A stretch of DNA of 46,915 nucleotides from positions 1 to 46,915 of the forward strand of contig CAYRIZ010000009.1 in the NCBI GenBank assembly GCA_964424565.1. Direction: 5' to 3'. The stretch is from Avisuccinivibrio sp964424565. GTDB taxonomy: Bacteria > Pseudomonadota > Gammaproteobacteria > Enterobacterales > Succinivibrionaceae. This document shows, piece by piece, positions 22,520-30,841 of the stretch. The position numbers and the translations under genes were made by a program. Below the pieces are notes generated by a model, which saw nothing but the letters and a program-made list of their open reading frames with translations, was not told where the DNA came from and did not search any database. How positions within the stretch are numbered: the stretch's first letter is position 1; the number at the start of each line of letters is the position of its first letter.

Positions 22520-23320
22520 ATGTCTACTGATTATGATGTAAATCTGAAATATGGCGTAGATCCCAACGAGTCCCTTGAAGGAAAGGTGGCAGTTGTCACC
22601 GGTGGCTTTGGTGGTATTGCCATGGCCAGCAACCGCCTGATGTATGCCAAGGGCGCAAGTCTGGCTCTGCTGTATCCCGGTTTTGAGGAAGGCAAGAAGG
22701 AGTCCATCCTTGCCGAGTTCCCTGATAAGGACCGTGTGATAGCCGTTGAGTGTGATGTCACCTGCCCGGAATCCGTCAAGAAGGCCTTTGCTGAGGTCAA
22801 GCAGAAGCTGGGTACTGTGGATATAGTGGTTACCTGCGCCGGCTATGTCTGCCTGCAGCCCTGCCTGGAGACTGAGCTTGAAGAGTGGAACAAGCACATG
22901 GCCGTCAACCTGACCGGCACCTTCCTGACTGTGCAGGAAGCCGCCCGCATCATGGTGGAGGACAAGCATCCCGGCAAGATCATCATCATAGCATCACAGG
23001 CTGCTACCGTTGCTCTGGACAATCACGTAGCTTATGCCACCTCCAAGGCCGGTTTGTGGGGTATCTGCAAAGTCATGGCCAAGGAACTGGGCCCCCACAA
23101 GATCTGTGTCAACACCATATCTCCTACTGTGGTCTTAACTCCCATGGGTGCCAAGGCCTGGGAAGGCAAGAAGGGTGAGGACAACAAGAAGATGATCCCC
23201 ATCGGCCGTTTTGCCTATACCGATGAAATTGGTGCAGCCGTGCTGTTCTTTGCCTCCAACGGCAGTGACATGATCACCGGTACTGATCTGCTCATAGACG
23301 GCGGCTATCAGGTCTGGTAA
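22520..23320 (+). CDS. Short-chain dehydrogenase/reductase (operon gene 1)
   Basis: A 266-residue NAD(P)-dependent SDR. The cofactor loop is TGGFGGIA (27-34), the NNAG-equivalent is TCAGYV, and the catalytic Ser159-Tyr172-Lys176 are in place (IASQ, YATSK). It ends with the usual TGTDLLIDGGYQVW. The first ~18 residues before LEGKVAVVTGG are an unusual extension, and this leader is the part copied onto the BRCT protein upstream. It resembles polyol/sugar dehydrogenases such as threitol or galactitol dehydrogenases. Next to a sugar ABC importer, kinase and transketolase, it probably oxidises a polyol or reduces a sugar. The substrate is unknown. Confidence 0.9.
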   Translation: MSTDYDVNLKYGVDPNESLEGKVAVVTGGFGGIAMASNRLMYAKGASLALLYPGFEEGKKESILAEFPDKDRVIAVECDVTCPESVKKAFAEVKQKLGTVDIVVTCAGYVCLQPCLETELEEWNKHMAVNLTGTFLTVQEAARIMVEDKHPGKIIIIASQAATVALDNHVAYATSKAGLWGICKVMAKELGPHKICVNTISPTVVLTPMGAKAWEGKKGEDNKKMIPIGRFAYTDEIGAAVLFFASNGSDMITGTDLLIDGGYQVW

Positions 23321-23363
23321 GCAGCCTCTGTGCAGATAAACAAATATTATGGAGTGTTTTACG

Positions 23364-24308
23364 ATGAAGATGAAGTTTTGCGTTTCCGCCATAGCTGCCG
23401 CCGCTGCAGCTGCCTTAATGTCCTTTTCTGCTCAGGCCGCAGGCAAAGGCACCATAGCCATTCTGGTGAATGCCCTGGACAATCCTTACTACGCCGCTGA
23501 GGCTGCCGGTGCCGAGCGCCGCGCCAAGGAACTGGGCTACGACACTCTGGTGCTGTCCCACAATGAAGATGTGAAGAGGCAGAACGAGCTGTTCGACAAT
23601 TCCATAGGCCAGAAGGTGGCCGGCATCATAGTTGACTGTGCCGACTCCACCGCCTCTGTGGCTGCCGTGCAGAAGGCCACCGATGCCGGTATTCCTGTGG
23701 CCCTGATCAACCGCGAGATCGTCAAGGACGGTGTGGCTCTGGTACAGCTGACCCACAATAACTTCCAGGCCGGTTCCGATGTGGCCAACCGCTTCGTGGA
23801 ACTGATGGAGGAAGAGGGTGACTATGTGGAGCTGACCTGCAACCTGGCCGACAACAACTGCGTAACCCGTTCCCGCGCCTTCCATCAGGTCATAGATCAG
23901 TACCCTGATCTGAAGATGATCGCCCGTCAGGACGCCAAGGGTGCACTGCTGGACGGCAAGAATGCCATGGACTCCATTCTGCAGGCTCATCCCGGCCTCA
24001 AGGGCGTGATCTGCGGCAATGGCCCGGTGGCTCTGGGCGCTGTAGCCTCTCTTAAGTCTGCCGGTCGTGATGACGTGGTCGTAGTGGGCATTGACGGCTC
24101 CAATGACGAAATGACCTCCATATTAAACGATGATCTCAAGGCCACCGTGATGCTGCAGGCTCAGCTGCTGGCTGAGGAAGGCGTGAAGTACCTGGATGCC
24201 TATCTCACCGACGGCACCAAACCTGAAAGGGAAAGAATCATGTTCCGCGGCATATTTATCGACAAGGATAATGCCACCAAGGTCAAGGACTTCCTCTATT
24301 CCGACTAG
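23364..24308 (+). CDS. Sugar ABC transporter substrate-binding protein, RbsB-like
   Basis: A 314-residue periplasmic binding protein of the ribose/galactose type I family. The signal peptide (MKMKFCVSAIAAAAAAALMSF...AQA) is cleaved near residue 26. The mature start GTIAILVNALDNPYYAAEAAGAE and later VVGIDGSNDEM and CGNGPVALGA are family landmarks. Start chosen at ATG 23364 with GGAG nine bases upstream; an earlier ATG at 23349 lacks a site. Followed by a strong intra-operon hairpin. It should deliver the operon's substrate to the RbsA/RbsC-like importer encoded two genes later. Confidence 0.93.
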   Translation: MKMKFCVSAIAAAAAAALMSFSAQAAGKGTIAILVNALDNPYYAAEAAGAERRAKELGYDTLVLSHNEDVKRQNELFDNSIGQKVAGIIVDCADSTASVAAVQKATDAGIPVALINREIVKDGVALVQLTHNNFQAGSDVANRFVELMEEEGDYVELTCNLADNNCVTRSRAFHQVIDQYPDLKMIARQDAKGALLDGKNAMDSILQAHPGLKGVICGNGPVALGAVASLKSAGRDDVVVVGIDGSNDEMTSILNDDLKATVMLQAQLLAEEGVKYLDAYLTDGTKPERERIMFRGIFIDKDNATKVKDFLYSD

Positions 24309-24338
24309 CAGCAGACTGCTTGCAACAAACTTTGAACA

Positions 24339-24357
24339 CCGCCGCTTTATGCGGCGG
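24339..24357 (+). terminator. Intra-operon hairpin after the binding-protein gene
   Basis: CCGCCGC-TTTAT-GCGGCGG is a perfect 7-bp GC stem followed by ATTTTC. Such a hairpin behind a binding-protein gene usually gives partial termination or 3' end protection, so that the binding protein is made in excess of the membrane parts. Confidence 0.6.
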
Positions 24358-24386
24358 ATTTTCAGGAAAAAGGGGGAGCTCCACAC

Positions 24387-25010
24387 ATGAAACTTAAAAC
24401 TTTGGCACTGGCTATATGTTCCTGTCTTATCTGCTTCAGCGGCTGCCGCATCGTTTCCGTACAGGAGTATCAGGCTCTGCAGGCACCGGAGTCTCCATTT
24501 CTCAAGCAGGCTGCAGAACAATTTGACAATCAGCTTACTGCCCAGATCAGGGAAACAGCCCTGCCGCTGGCAGATCTTCTCTCCTCTCTGTCCGGTGAAA
24601 CGGATTTTGACCAGGCCTGCAGCAAGTACGGTTTTCGCCATGCCGCAGAGCAGCAGTGCAATTTTCCGGTAAAGGTTGAAGGCACCATCACCGCCATGAG
24701 AACCAATACCCGTCGCGGCACCATCACCATTACTGATGTCGGCGGGCAGAGCGTCAGGGTACAGATAGGCCCGGTGATCATGGGCACGGCCCTGCGCGAT
24801 ATTCAAAAAGGTGTGAATTACGCCGATTTCAATGATCAGACCGTTTACGGCGATTATGGCGAAAGAATCAACGCCAGATCAGTTGAGATCTCATCTCAGT
24901 ATGAATTCAAGGAAGGCATGACACTTACCGTCTACGGTGCCTTTAGTACCTGGGACTTCCCGAGCATCAGCTCCATACAGGTAGCTCCCGTGGCCTATGA
25001 AATGAAATAG
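24387..25010 (+). CDS. DUF2291 lipoprotein
   Basis: A 207-residue predicted periplasmic lipoprotein of the DUF2291 family. The signal peptide ends in the lipobox FSGC, with Cys20 lipidated. The body contains VKVEGTITAMRTNTRRGTITI and QIGPVIMGTALRD, typical of the family, and an OB-like beta-rich domain. DUF2291 genes are commonly placed in ribose-type ABC operons between binding protein and ATPase, as here, but their role is not established. It is separated by only ten bases from the ATPase gene. Confidence 0.85.
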   Translation: MKLKTLALAICSCLICFSGCRIVSVQEYQALQAPESPFLKQAAEQFDNQLTAQIRETALPLADLLSSLSGETDFDQACSKYGFRHAAEQQCNFPVKVEGTITAMRTNTRRGTITITDVGGQSVRVQIGPVIMGTALRDIQKGVNYADFNDQTVYGDYGERINARSVEISSQYEFKEGMTLTVYGAFSTWDFPSISSIQVAPVAYEMK

Positions 25011-25020
25011 GGGCGGCAAC

Positions 25021-26538
25021 ATGGCTCATTACGATGAAAACGTGATTCTGGAGACCGTGAATGCCACACGCGTTTATCCGGGCATCACGGCACTGAAAAG
25101 TGTGAACTACAAGGTTTACCGCAATAAGGTAAACGTGCTCATAGGCGAGAACGGCGCCGGTAAATCCACCATGATGAGGCTGCTGGCCGGTGTGGAGGAA
25201 CCTTCATCGGGTGATGTGCTGATGGACGGCGAGAAGATGCATTTCTCCTCGACCTTAGATGCGGAAAAGCACGGCATAGCCATCATTTTCCAGGAGCTGA
25301 ACCTTTTCCCCAACATGACGGTGATGGACAACATCTTCATCGCTCATGAACATTTTAGTAAGGGACGCATAGATACCAAAGCCCAGTACGAAATAGCCAA
25401 AAAGCTGCTTGCTGATCTGGAGCTCAATATAGATCCCTACACCATGCTCGGTGATTTGGGTGTAGGTCACCGTCAGATGGTGGAAATTGCCCGGGCCATG
25501 TCCAAAAATGCCCGGGTGCTCATCATGGACGAGCCCACCTCGGCCTTAAGCCAGCAGGAAGTAAAAACCCTGTTCAAGGTGATCAGACAGCTCAAGCAGA
25601 ACGGCGTGACCATCATCTACATCTCCCACCGTCTGGAGGAGCTGCTGGAAATAGGTGACTGCATCTCCATTTTCCGTGACGGCTGCTTTATAGATGAGCG
25701 CGAACGCAAGGATGCTTCCATACCCTGGATCATCGAAAAGATGGTGGGTGCCAAGAAAAAGCAGTTTGACTATGAAAAAGCCGAATACGGCGATGTGGTA
25801 CTGGAAGTCAAGGATCTGGTCGCCATGCGGCAGACCGGCGGATATCTGCTCAATCATGTGAGCCTGAGCTTAAGACAAGGTGAGGTGGTAGGCATCTACG
25901 GTCTGCTGGGAGCAGGGCGTACGGAGCTGTTCAATGCCATTACCGGCAATCTTGAGTATCAAAAAGGCTCGGTGATTTTAAAAGGCAGGCCCATAGATCA
26001 TCTGCGCTATCAGCTGCGACTGCAGGAAGGCATTGCTTTTGTGCCTGAAGACAGACAGAAGGAAGGTGTACTGCGTCTGATGTCCATCAAGGACAACATG
26101 ATGCTGGCTTTCTACTGCCTTATACCTTTCTTCAAGTCAGTTCTGCCTGTTTCCAGCAGCTCGGAAAAGAGCATGGTCGAGGAGATGGTCAAAAAGCTCT
26201 CCATCAAGATCAACAGCGTCAATCTGCCCATTACCTCCATGTCCGGCGGTAATCAGCAGAAGGTGGTGCTGGGCAAGGAGCTGATGATCAATCCCCAGGT
26301 CATCCTGCTTGACGAGCCTACCCGCGGTATTGACGTGGGAGCCAAGGTCGACGTCTACCATCAGATTGGTCAGATGGCAAAACAGGGCCTGGCTGTGGTG
26401 TTTTCTTCTTCAGAACTCGATGAAGTCATGGCTTTGTCCGATCGCGTGCTGGTCATGGCCAGCGGCAAGATAGCAGCCTGCTTCAGCCGGGATGAACTGG
26501 ATAAGGAAAAAATCATCAGAGCCTCCACTCCGGTCTAA
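25021..26538 (+). CDS. Sugar ABC transporter ATPase, RbsA/MglA-like (two NBDs)
   Basis: A 505-residue double ATPase for ribose/galactose-type import. The first half has a full Walker A (GENGAGKST, Lys48), Walker B (LIMDEPTSAL) and H-loop (YISHRLEEL). The second half has the degenerate Walker A GLLGAGRTELF usual for these proteins, then signature MSGGNQQKV and Walker B LLDEPTRGID. The first-half signature is the atypical GVGHRQMVEIARAM, also usual for this family. It powers the permease encoded next. Confidence 0.95.
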   Translation: MAHYDENVILETVNATRVYPGITALKSVNYKVYRNKVNVLIGENGAGKSTMMRLLAGVEEPSSGDVLMDGEKMHFSSTLDAEKHGIAIIFQELNLFPNMTVMDNIFIAHEHFSKGRIDTKAQYEIAKKLLADLELNIDPYTMLGDLGVGHRQMVEIARAMSKNARVLIMDEPTSALSQQEVKTLFKVIRQLKQNGVTIIYISHRLEELLEIGDCISIFRDGCFIDERERKDASIPWIIEKMVGAKKKQFDYEKAEYGDVVLEVKDLVAMRQTGGYLLNHVSLSLRQGEVVGIYGLLGAGRTELFNAITGNLEYQKGSVILKGRPIDHLRYQLRLQEGIAFVPEDRQKEGVLRLMSIKDNMMLAFYCLIPFFKSVLPVSSSSEKSMVEEMVKKLSIKINSVNLPITSMSGGNQQKVVLGKELMINPQVILLDEPTRGIDVGAKVDVYHQIGQMAKQGLAVVFSSSELDEVMALSDRVLVMASGKIAACFSRDELDKEKIIRASTPV

Positions 26539-26564
26539 CAGTTTCAGCCAAGAGGATTACAAAA

Positions 26565-27605
26565 GTGAGCAGTAAGTACACCGTCTACATGTATCTGCTG
26601 AAGGCCAGAACCTTCATTGCCCTGCTGGCAGTGATTCTTTTCTTCAGCTTCATGGTCAACAATTATTTTTCGATCTCCAATCTCCTCATCATGACTCAGC
26701 ACGTGGCCATTACCGGCCTGATTGCCATAGGCATGACTTTGGTGATTTTGACTGCCGGTATTGACCTGACTGTAGGTTCAGTGGTGGGCCTGGGCGGCAT
26801 GATAGCCGGCCTGCTCATTACCAAAGGCCTGCCGGTTGGAGATTCCATAGTCTTTTTCAACATCATAGAGATCATCTTTATAGTGCTGGTATTCGGCGGC
26901 ATTATTGGTTTGATCAACGGCATCATCATCACCAAGTTCATGGTGGCCCCCTTCATCTGCACCCTGGGTATGCTCTATGTAGGCCGTGGTGCAGCCCTGC
27001 TGGTCAATGACGGCGCCACCTTCCCCAACCTGGTGGGTTTTGAAGAGCTGGGCAATACCGGTTTTGCCATACTCGGCTCCGGTACCGTGCTGGGCATCTA
27101 TATTCCGATCTGGATCATGATTGCCATGACGGCTCTGGCGGTTTACATCACGGTGAAGACCCCGCTGGGACGCTACATCTATGCTGTGGGCTGCAATGAG
27201 AATGCTGCCAAGCTCGCCGGTGTACCGGTAATCAAGACCAAACTCTTCGTCTACATCTTCTCCGGTGTCTGCTCTGCCATGGTAGGTCTGATCCTGGCCT
27301 CACAGCTGCTGACCTCCCACCCCATGACCGGCAACATGTTTGAAATGGACGCCATTGGTGCTACGGCTCTGGGCGGTACCTCCCTGGCCGGCGGCCGCGG
27401 CAAGGTGCTGGGTTCCATCATTGGTGCCTTTGTAATCGTCTTCCTCGCCGACGGCATGGTGATGATGGGCGTGAACAACTTCTGGCAGATGGTCATCAAG
27501 GGCCTGGTGATTGTAGCGGCAGTGGTGATCGATCAGTTCCAGGAAAACCTGCAGCACAAGGTGATCCTGATGTCCCGTACTGCTGAAGCCACGGCTGCAA
27601 AGTAA
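26565..27605 (+). CDS. Sugar ABC transporter permease, RbsC-like
   Basis: A 346-residue inner-membrane permease of the BPD_transp_2 family, with about eight to ten hydrophobic segments. Conserved blocks include GMTLVILTAGIDLTVGSVVGL, GYIGRG-like LGMLYVGRGAALLV, and ATALGGTSLAGGRGKVLGSI near the C-terminus, which contains the EAA-like ATPase contact. The start is GTG at 26565, with AGAGGA nine bases upstream. It pairs with the RbsA-like ATPase. Confidence 0.95.
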   Translation: MSSKYTVYMYLLKARTFIALLAVILFFSFMVNNYFSISNLLIMTQHVAITGLIAIGMTLVILTAGIDLTVGSVVGLGGMIAGLLITKGLPVGDSIVFFNIIEIIFIVLVFGGIIGLINGIIITKFMVAPFICTLGMLYVGRGAALLVNDGATFPNLVGFEELGNTGFAILGSGTVLGIYIPIWIMIAMTALAVYITVKTPLGRYIYAVGCNENAAKLAGVPVIKTKLFVYIFSGVCSAMVGLILASQLLTSHPMTGNMFEMDAIGATALGGTSLAGGRGKVLGSIIGAFVIVFLADGMVMMGVNNFWQMVIKGLVIVAAVVIDQFQENLQHKVILMSRTAEATAAK

Positions 27606-27615
27606 GAGGTGAGAT

Positions 27616-29106
27616 ATGGTAAAAGACATCATTATTGCTATAGACGAGGGCACCACCAACTGCAAGGCTGTGGCCATAGACAGCCGCGGACAGGTGCTGG
27701 CCAAGTCTTCCCATCCTCTGGAGATCTCCACCCCCAACCCGGGGTGGGTTGAGCAGGACGGCATGGTCCTGGTGCAGCGCACTGTAGAAGTGGTGGCCAA
27801 TGTGTTGCGCGAGGTAGATCCTGAGCGCGTGGGCTGCATAGGCATCAGCAATCAGCGTGAAACCGCCATAGGCTGGTACAGAAAGACAGGTGTGCCTCTG
27901 AACATGGCCATGACCTGGCAGTGCTCCCGTACGGCAGAGTTCTGTCAGAAGCTGCGTGCCGACGGTCTGGAAGGCGTGATCAAGGAGCACTCCGGCCTGC
28001 CGGTGGCCACCTTGTTTGCCGGCTCCAAAATGCGCTGGCTGCTGGACAATACCAAAGATGGCCTGGAGCTGGCCCAAAAAGGCGAAATCTGCCTGGGCAC
28101 CATTGACTCCTGGCTGCTGTGGAACCTCACCGGCGGCGCAGAATTCAGATGTGATTACTCCAATGCCGCCCGTACACAGCTGCTGAGCATCAAGACTGCT
28201 TCCTGGGACCCGCAGTTGCTGGCCATATTCGGCATACCGCAGCAGGCTCTGCCTGAGATCTGCCCGTCGAGTTTCCAATTCGGCGTGACATGCGGCCTGA
28301 ACGGCGTGCCGGACGGCATTCCCGTCATGTCCATGATAGGTGACTCCCATGCCGCTCTCTACGGCCACTGCCTGGGTGAGATTGGTTTCGTCAAGACTAC
28401 CTATGGTACCGGCTCTTCAGTCATGGCTCCTCTGTCAGTACCCGATACCTCGGTGCCCGAGCTGGCTACTACCATCGCCTGGCATGACGGCAGCGCGATT
28501 ACCTTTGGTATAGAGGGCAATATCAACCACACCGGAGATGCTCTGCTGTGGATGAGTCAGGCCACCCGCACCAACACCCTGCCTGATGCCAACACCTATA
28601 TCAATGAAATAGCCAAACGGGCTCCGACCAATCTGGGTATTTACTTTGTGCCTGCCCTGACCGGAGCCGGTGCTCCCTGGTGGAAGGAAAACGCCCGCGG
28701 AGTGATCTGCGGACTGTCCCGCGGTGCCACGGTAGATCACTTAATCCGCGCTTCCCTGGAGTCCATAGCCTATCAGATTGCCGATGTAATCGAGTTTATG
28801 CGCAAGATCCCCAGCTTCCAGCTGGATACGCTGATGGTGGACGGCGGTCCTACCAAAAATGACTGGCTGATGCAGTTCCAGGCTGATCTGCTCGGCTGCA
28901 GGGTTTCACGCAGCGATACTTCAGAGCTCTCCGCCATAGGCGCGGGCATGCTGGCCGCCAAATGTCTGGGCGGTCTGGGGCGTGAACAGCTGCAGGCCAT
29001 GATTCCGAGCCACTTCGTCTTTACTCCCAACCCTGAGCGCCATGAGGAACTCAAGCGCTGCAAGGCTCAGTGGGACGCAGCTGTGCAGATGACTTTAAAT
29101 CACTGA
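27616..29106 (+). CDS. FGGY-family carbohydrate kinase
   Basis: A 496-residue ATP-dependent sugar or polyol kinase. The N-terminal DEGTTNCKAVAID phosphate loop, NQRET, MTWQCSRT, the IGDSHAALYGH box and the C-terminal MVDGGPTKNDWLMQFQADLLG are FGGY family signatures. The NQRET and GDSHAALYG variants bring it close to glycerol kinase, though sugar kinases share them. Ten bases after the permease gene. In this operon it most likely phosphorylates a ketose produced by one of the two dehydrogenases, giving a substrate for the transketolase. Exact substrate not readable. Confidence 0.9.
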   Translation: MVKDIIIAIDEGTTNCKAVAIDSRGQVLAKSSHPLEISTPNPGWVEQDGMVLVQRTVEVVANVLREVDPERVGCIGISNQRETAIGWYRKTGVPLNMAMTWQCSRTAEFCQKLRADGLEGVIKEHSGLPVATLFAGSKMRWLLDNTKDGLELAQKGEICLGTIDSWLLWNLTGGAEFRCDYSNAARTQLLSIKTASWDPQLLAIFGIPQQALPEICPSSFQFGVTCGLNGVPDGIPVMSMIGDSHAALYGHCLGEIGFVKTTYGTGSSVMAPLSVPDTSVPELATTIAWHDGSAITFGIEGNINHTGDALLWMSQATRTNTLPDANTYINEIAKRAPTNLGIYFVPALTGAGAPWWKENARGVICGLSRGATVDHLIRASLESIAYQIADVIEFMRKIPSFQLDTLMVDGGPTKNDWLMQFQADLLGCRVSRSDTSELSAIGAGMLAAKCLGGLGREQLQAMIPSHFVFTPNPERHEELKRCKAQWDAAVQMTLNH

Positions 29107-29136
29107 TTTCACTTGCAAATTTTAGAGGTAATTAAA

Positions 29137-29934
29137 ATGATGCAGAGATTCGTAGGTGCAAATGTTGTAGTTACCGGCGCCAGCCGGGGTATAGGCAGAG
29201 GTATTGCCGAGCGCTTTGCCGAAGAGGGGGCCAATGTCATCATCTCCGACGTGTCCGATCAGGTCCAGGAAACTGCCCGTGAAATTGCCGACAAGTACGG
29301 CGTCAAGGCTCAGGGCTGCATAGTGGACGTCACCAATGAAGAGCAGGTGACCGGCATGTATGCCATGGTGGAAAAGGATTATCAGCATCTGGATGTTACT
29401 GTGCAGAATGCCGGCATCATCACCATTCAGCACTTTGACAAGATGACCGTGGAGGAGTTCTCCAAGGTAGTCAATGTAGATGCCGTGGGTGTCTGGCTGT
29501 GCTGCCGTGAGGCCGCCAAGATCATGGTCAAGCAGAACAAGGGCCGCATCATCAATTCATCTTCAGGCCAGGGCCGCAAGGGCTTCATCTATACCCCGCA
29601 CTATGCCTGCGCCAAGATGGGTGTGATCGGCATTACCCAGTCTCTGGCCATAGAGCTGGCTCCGCACAACATCACCGTCAACGCCTTCTGCCCGGGCATC
29701 ATTGTGACCAACATGTGGGAGTACAACGACCGCGTCTGGGGTCAGATGCTGAGCACTCCGGAGAAGCAGTACGGCAAGGGCGAACTGATGCAGGAGTGGG
29801 TGGATGCCATTCCGCTCAAGCGCGCCGGTGTGCCTGCTGACGTGGCCAATGTGATCGTCTTCCTGGCTTCAGAAGATGCCTCCTATGTCACCGGACAGAC
29901 CATCAATATAGATGGCGGCATGTTCATGAACTAA
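29137..29934 (+). CDS. Short-chain dehydrogenase/reductase (operon gene 7)
   Basis: A 265-residue SDR distinct from the first one. TGASRGIG (13-20) binds the cofactor, Asp38 (ISDV) suggests NAD preference, NAG is at 91-93, and Ser142/143-Tyr156-Lys160 form the active site. It ends TGQTINIDGGMFMN. ATG 29137 has AGAGGT seven bases upstream; a TTG at 29113 is a poorer start. Similar to sorbitol/xylitol or acetoin-type dehydrogenases. Together with the first SDR it could carry out reduction and re-oxidation that turn an aldose into a ketose, or oxidise two related polyols. Confidence 0.9.
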   Translation: MMQRFVGANVVVTGASRGIGRGIAERFAEEGANVIISDVSDQVQETAREIADKYGVKAQGCIVDVTNEEQVTGMYAMVEKDYQHLDVTVQNAGIITIQHFDKMTVEEFSKVVNVDAVGVWLCCREAAKIMVKQNKGRIINSSSGQGRKGFIYTPHYACAKMGVIGITQSLAIELAPHNITVNAFCPGIIVTNMWEYNDRVWGQMLSTPEKQYGKGELMQEWVDAIPLKRAGVPADVANVIVFLASEDASYVTGQTINIDGGMFMN

Positions 29935-29948
29935 TCTCTTAAAAACCG

Positions 29949-29972
29949 CCGCTCCCCCGGCGTGGGGAGCGG
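29949..29972 (+). terminator. Intra-operon GC hairpin without T-run
   Basis: CCGCTCCCC and GGGGAGCGG form a perfect 9-bp stem with a 6-base loop in the 70-base gap before the transketolase genes. With no T-run it may be an RNA-stability or processing element rather than a terminator. Confidence 0.5.
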
Positions 29973-30004
29973 TGTCCTGAGGAACGCGTAGGGGAACACA
30001 GCAG

Positions 30005-30841
30005 ATGAAAAATTTACAGGCATTATCCTATAAGCTGCGCCGGGATGTGATTGATATCATCACTGCCGGAAAAAGCGGACACATCGGCGGCGATATGTCG
30101 GTGATGGATATCCTGGTCACGCTTTACTTCAAGGTTATGGATGTGACGGTGGAAAACTATGCATCCAATCAGCATGACCATTTCATTATGAGCAAAGGTC
30201 ACTCGGTAGAAAGTCTTTATGCCGTGCTGGCAGAGAAGGGCTTCTTTCCGCTGGAGCAGGTTCTGAAGGAATTTTCCCGTTTTAATACCAAATTTATCGG
30301 CCATCCCAACAACAAACTGCCGGGCATTGAGATGAATTCAGGCTCTCTGGGCCACGGCCTGCCGGTAGGCGTGGGCATGGCTCTGGCCTGCCGCATGAAC
30401 AATGACCCGCACCGTGTCTATGTGGTGATGGGCGATGGTGAACAGGCTGAAGGTTCCAACTGGGAAGCCGCCATGGCCGCTGCCAATTATCATCTGGACA
30501 ATATTTGTGCCGTAGTGGACCGCAACAGGCTGCAGATTTCCGGCTGCACCGAAGATGTAATGGCCCTCGATGATCTCAGCGCCAAGTGGGCTGCCTTTGG
30601 CTGGAATGTGATTAATGTGGCCGACGGCAACAGTGTGGCTGAACTGGAGCAGGCTTTTGCAGCTGCAGCAGCATGCAAGGGCAAACCCTCAGTACTAATG
30701 GCCAATACCATTAAGGGCAAAGGCTCTGCCGTGATGGAGAACAAGGCCTCCTGGCATCATCATGTGCCCAGTGCAGAGGAATACACCAACATCATGAAGG
30801 ATTTGAATGCGGCTTTTGAGGAGGCACAAAAAAATGGCTGA
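30005..30841 (+). CDS. Transketolase, N-terminal (TPP-binding) subunit
   Basis: The 278-residue N-terminal half of a split transketolase. It carries the thiamine-diphosphate motif GDGEQAEG (143-150) with the second metal ligand near Asn173, GKSGHIGGDMS at the start, and SKGHSVESLYA and NSGSLGHGLPVGVGMA, all typical. The C-terminal half is the next gene, overlapping by eight bases, so equimolar subunits are expected. Split transketolases are known from archaea, many anaerobes and dedicated sugar pathways, including the transketolase route for apiose; E. coli's housekeeping enzyme is one chain. It probably takes the phosphorylated ketose from the FGGY kinase. Confidence 0.93.
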   Translation: MKNLQALSYKLRRDVIDIITAGKSGHIGGDMSVMDILVTLYFKVMDVTVENYASNQHDHFIMSKGHSVESLYAVLAEKGFFPLEQVLKEFSRFNTKFIGHPNNKLPGIEMNSGSLGHGLPVGVGMALACRMNNDPHRVYVVMGDGEQAEGSNWEAAMAAANYHLDNICAVVDRNRLQISGCTEDVMALDDLSAKWAAFGWNVINVADGNSVAELEQAFAAAAACKGKPSVLMANTIKGKGSAVMENKASWHHHVPSAEEYTNIMKDLNAAFEEAQKNG

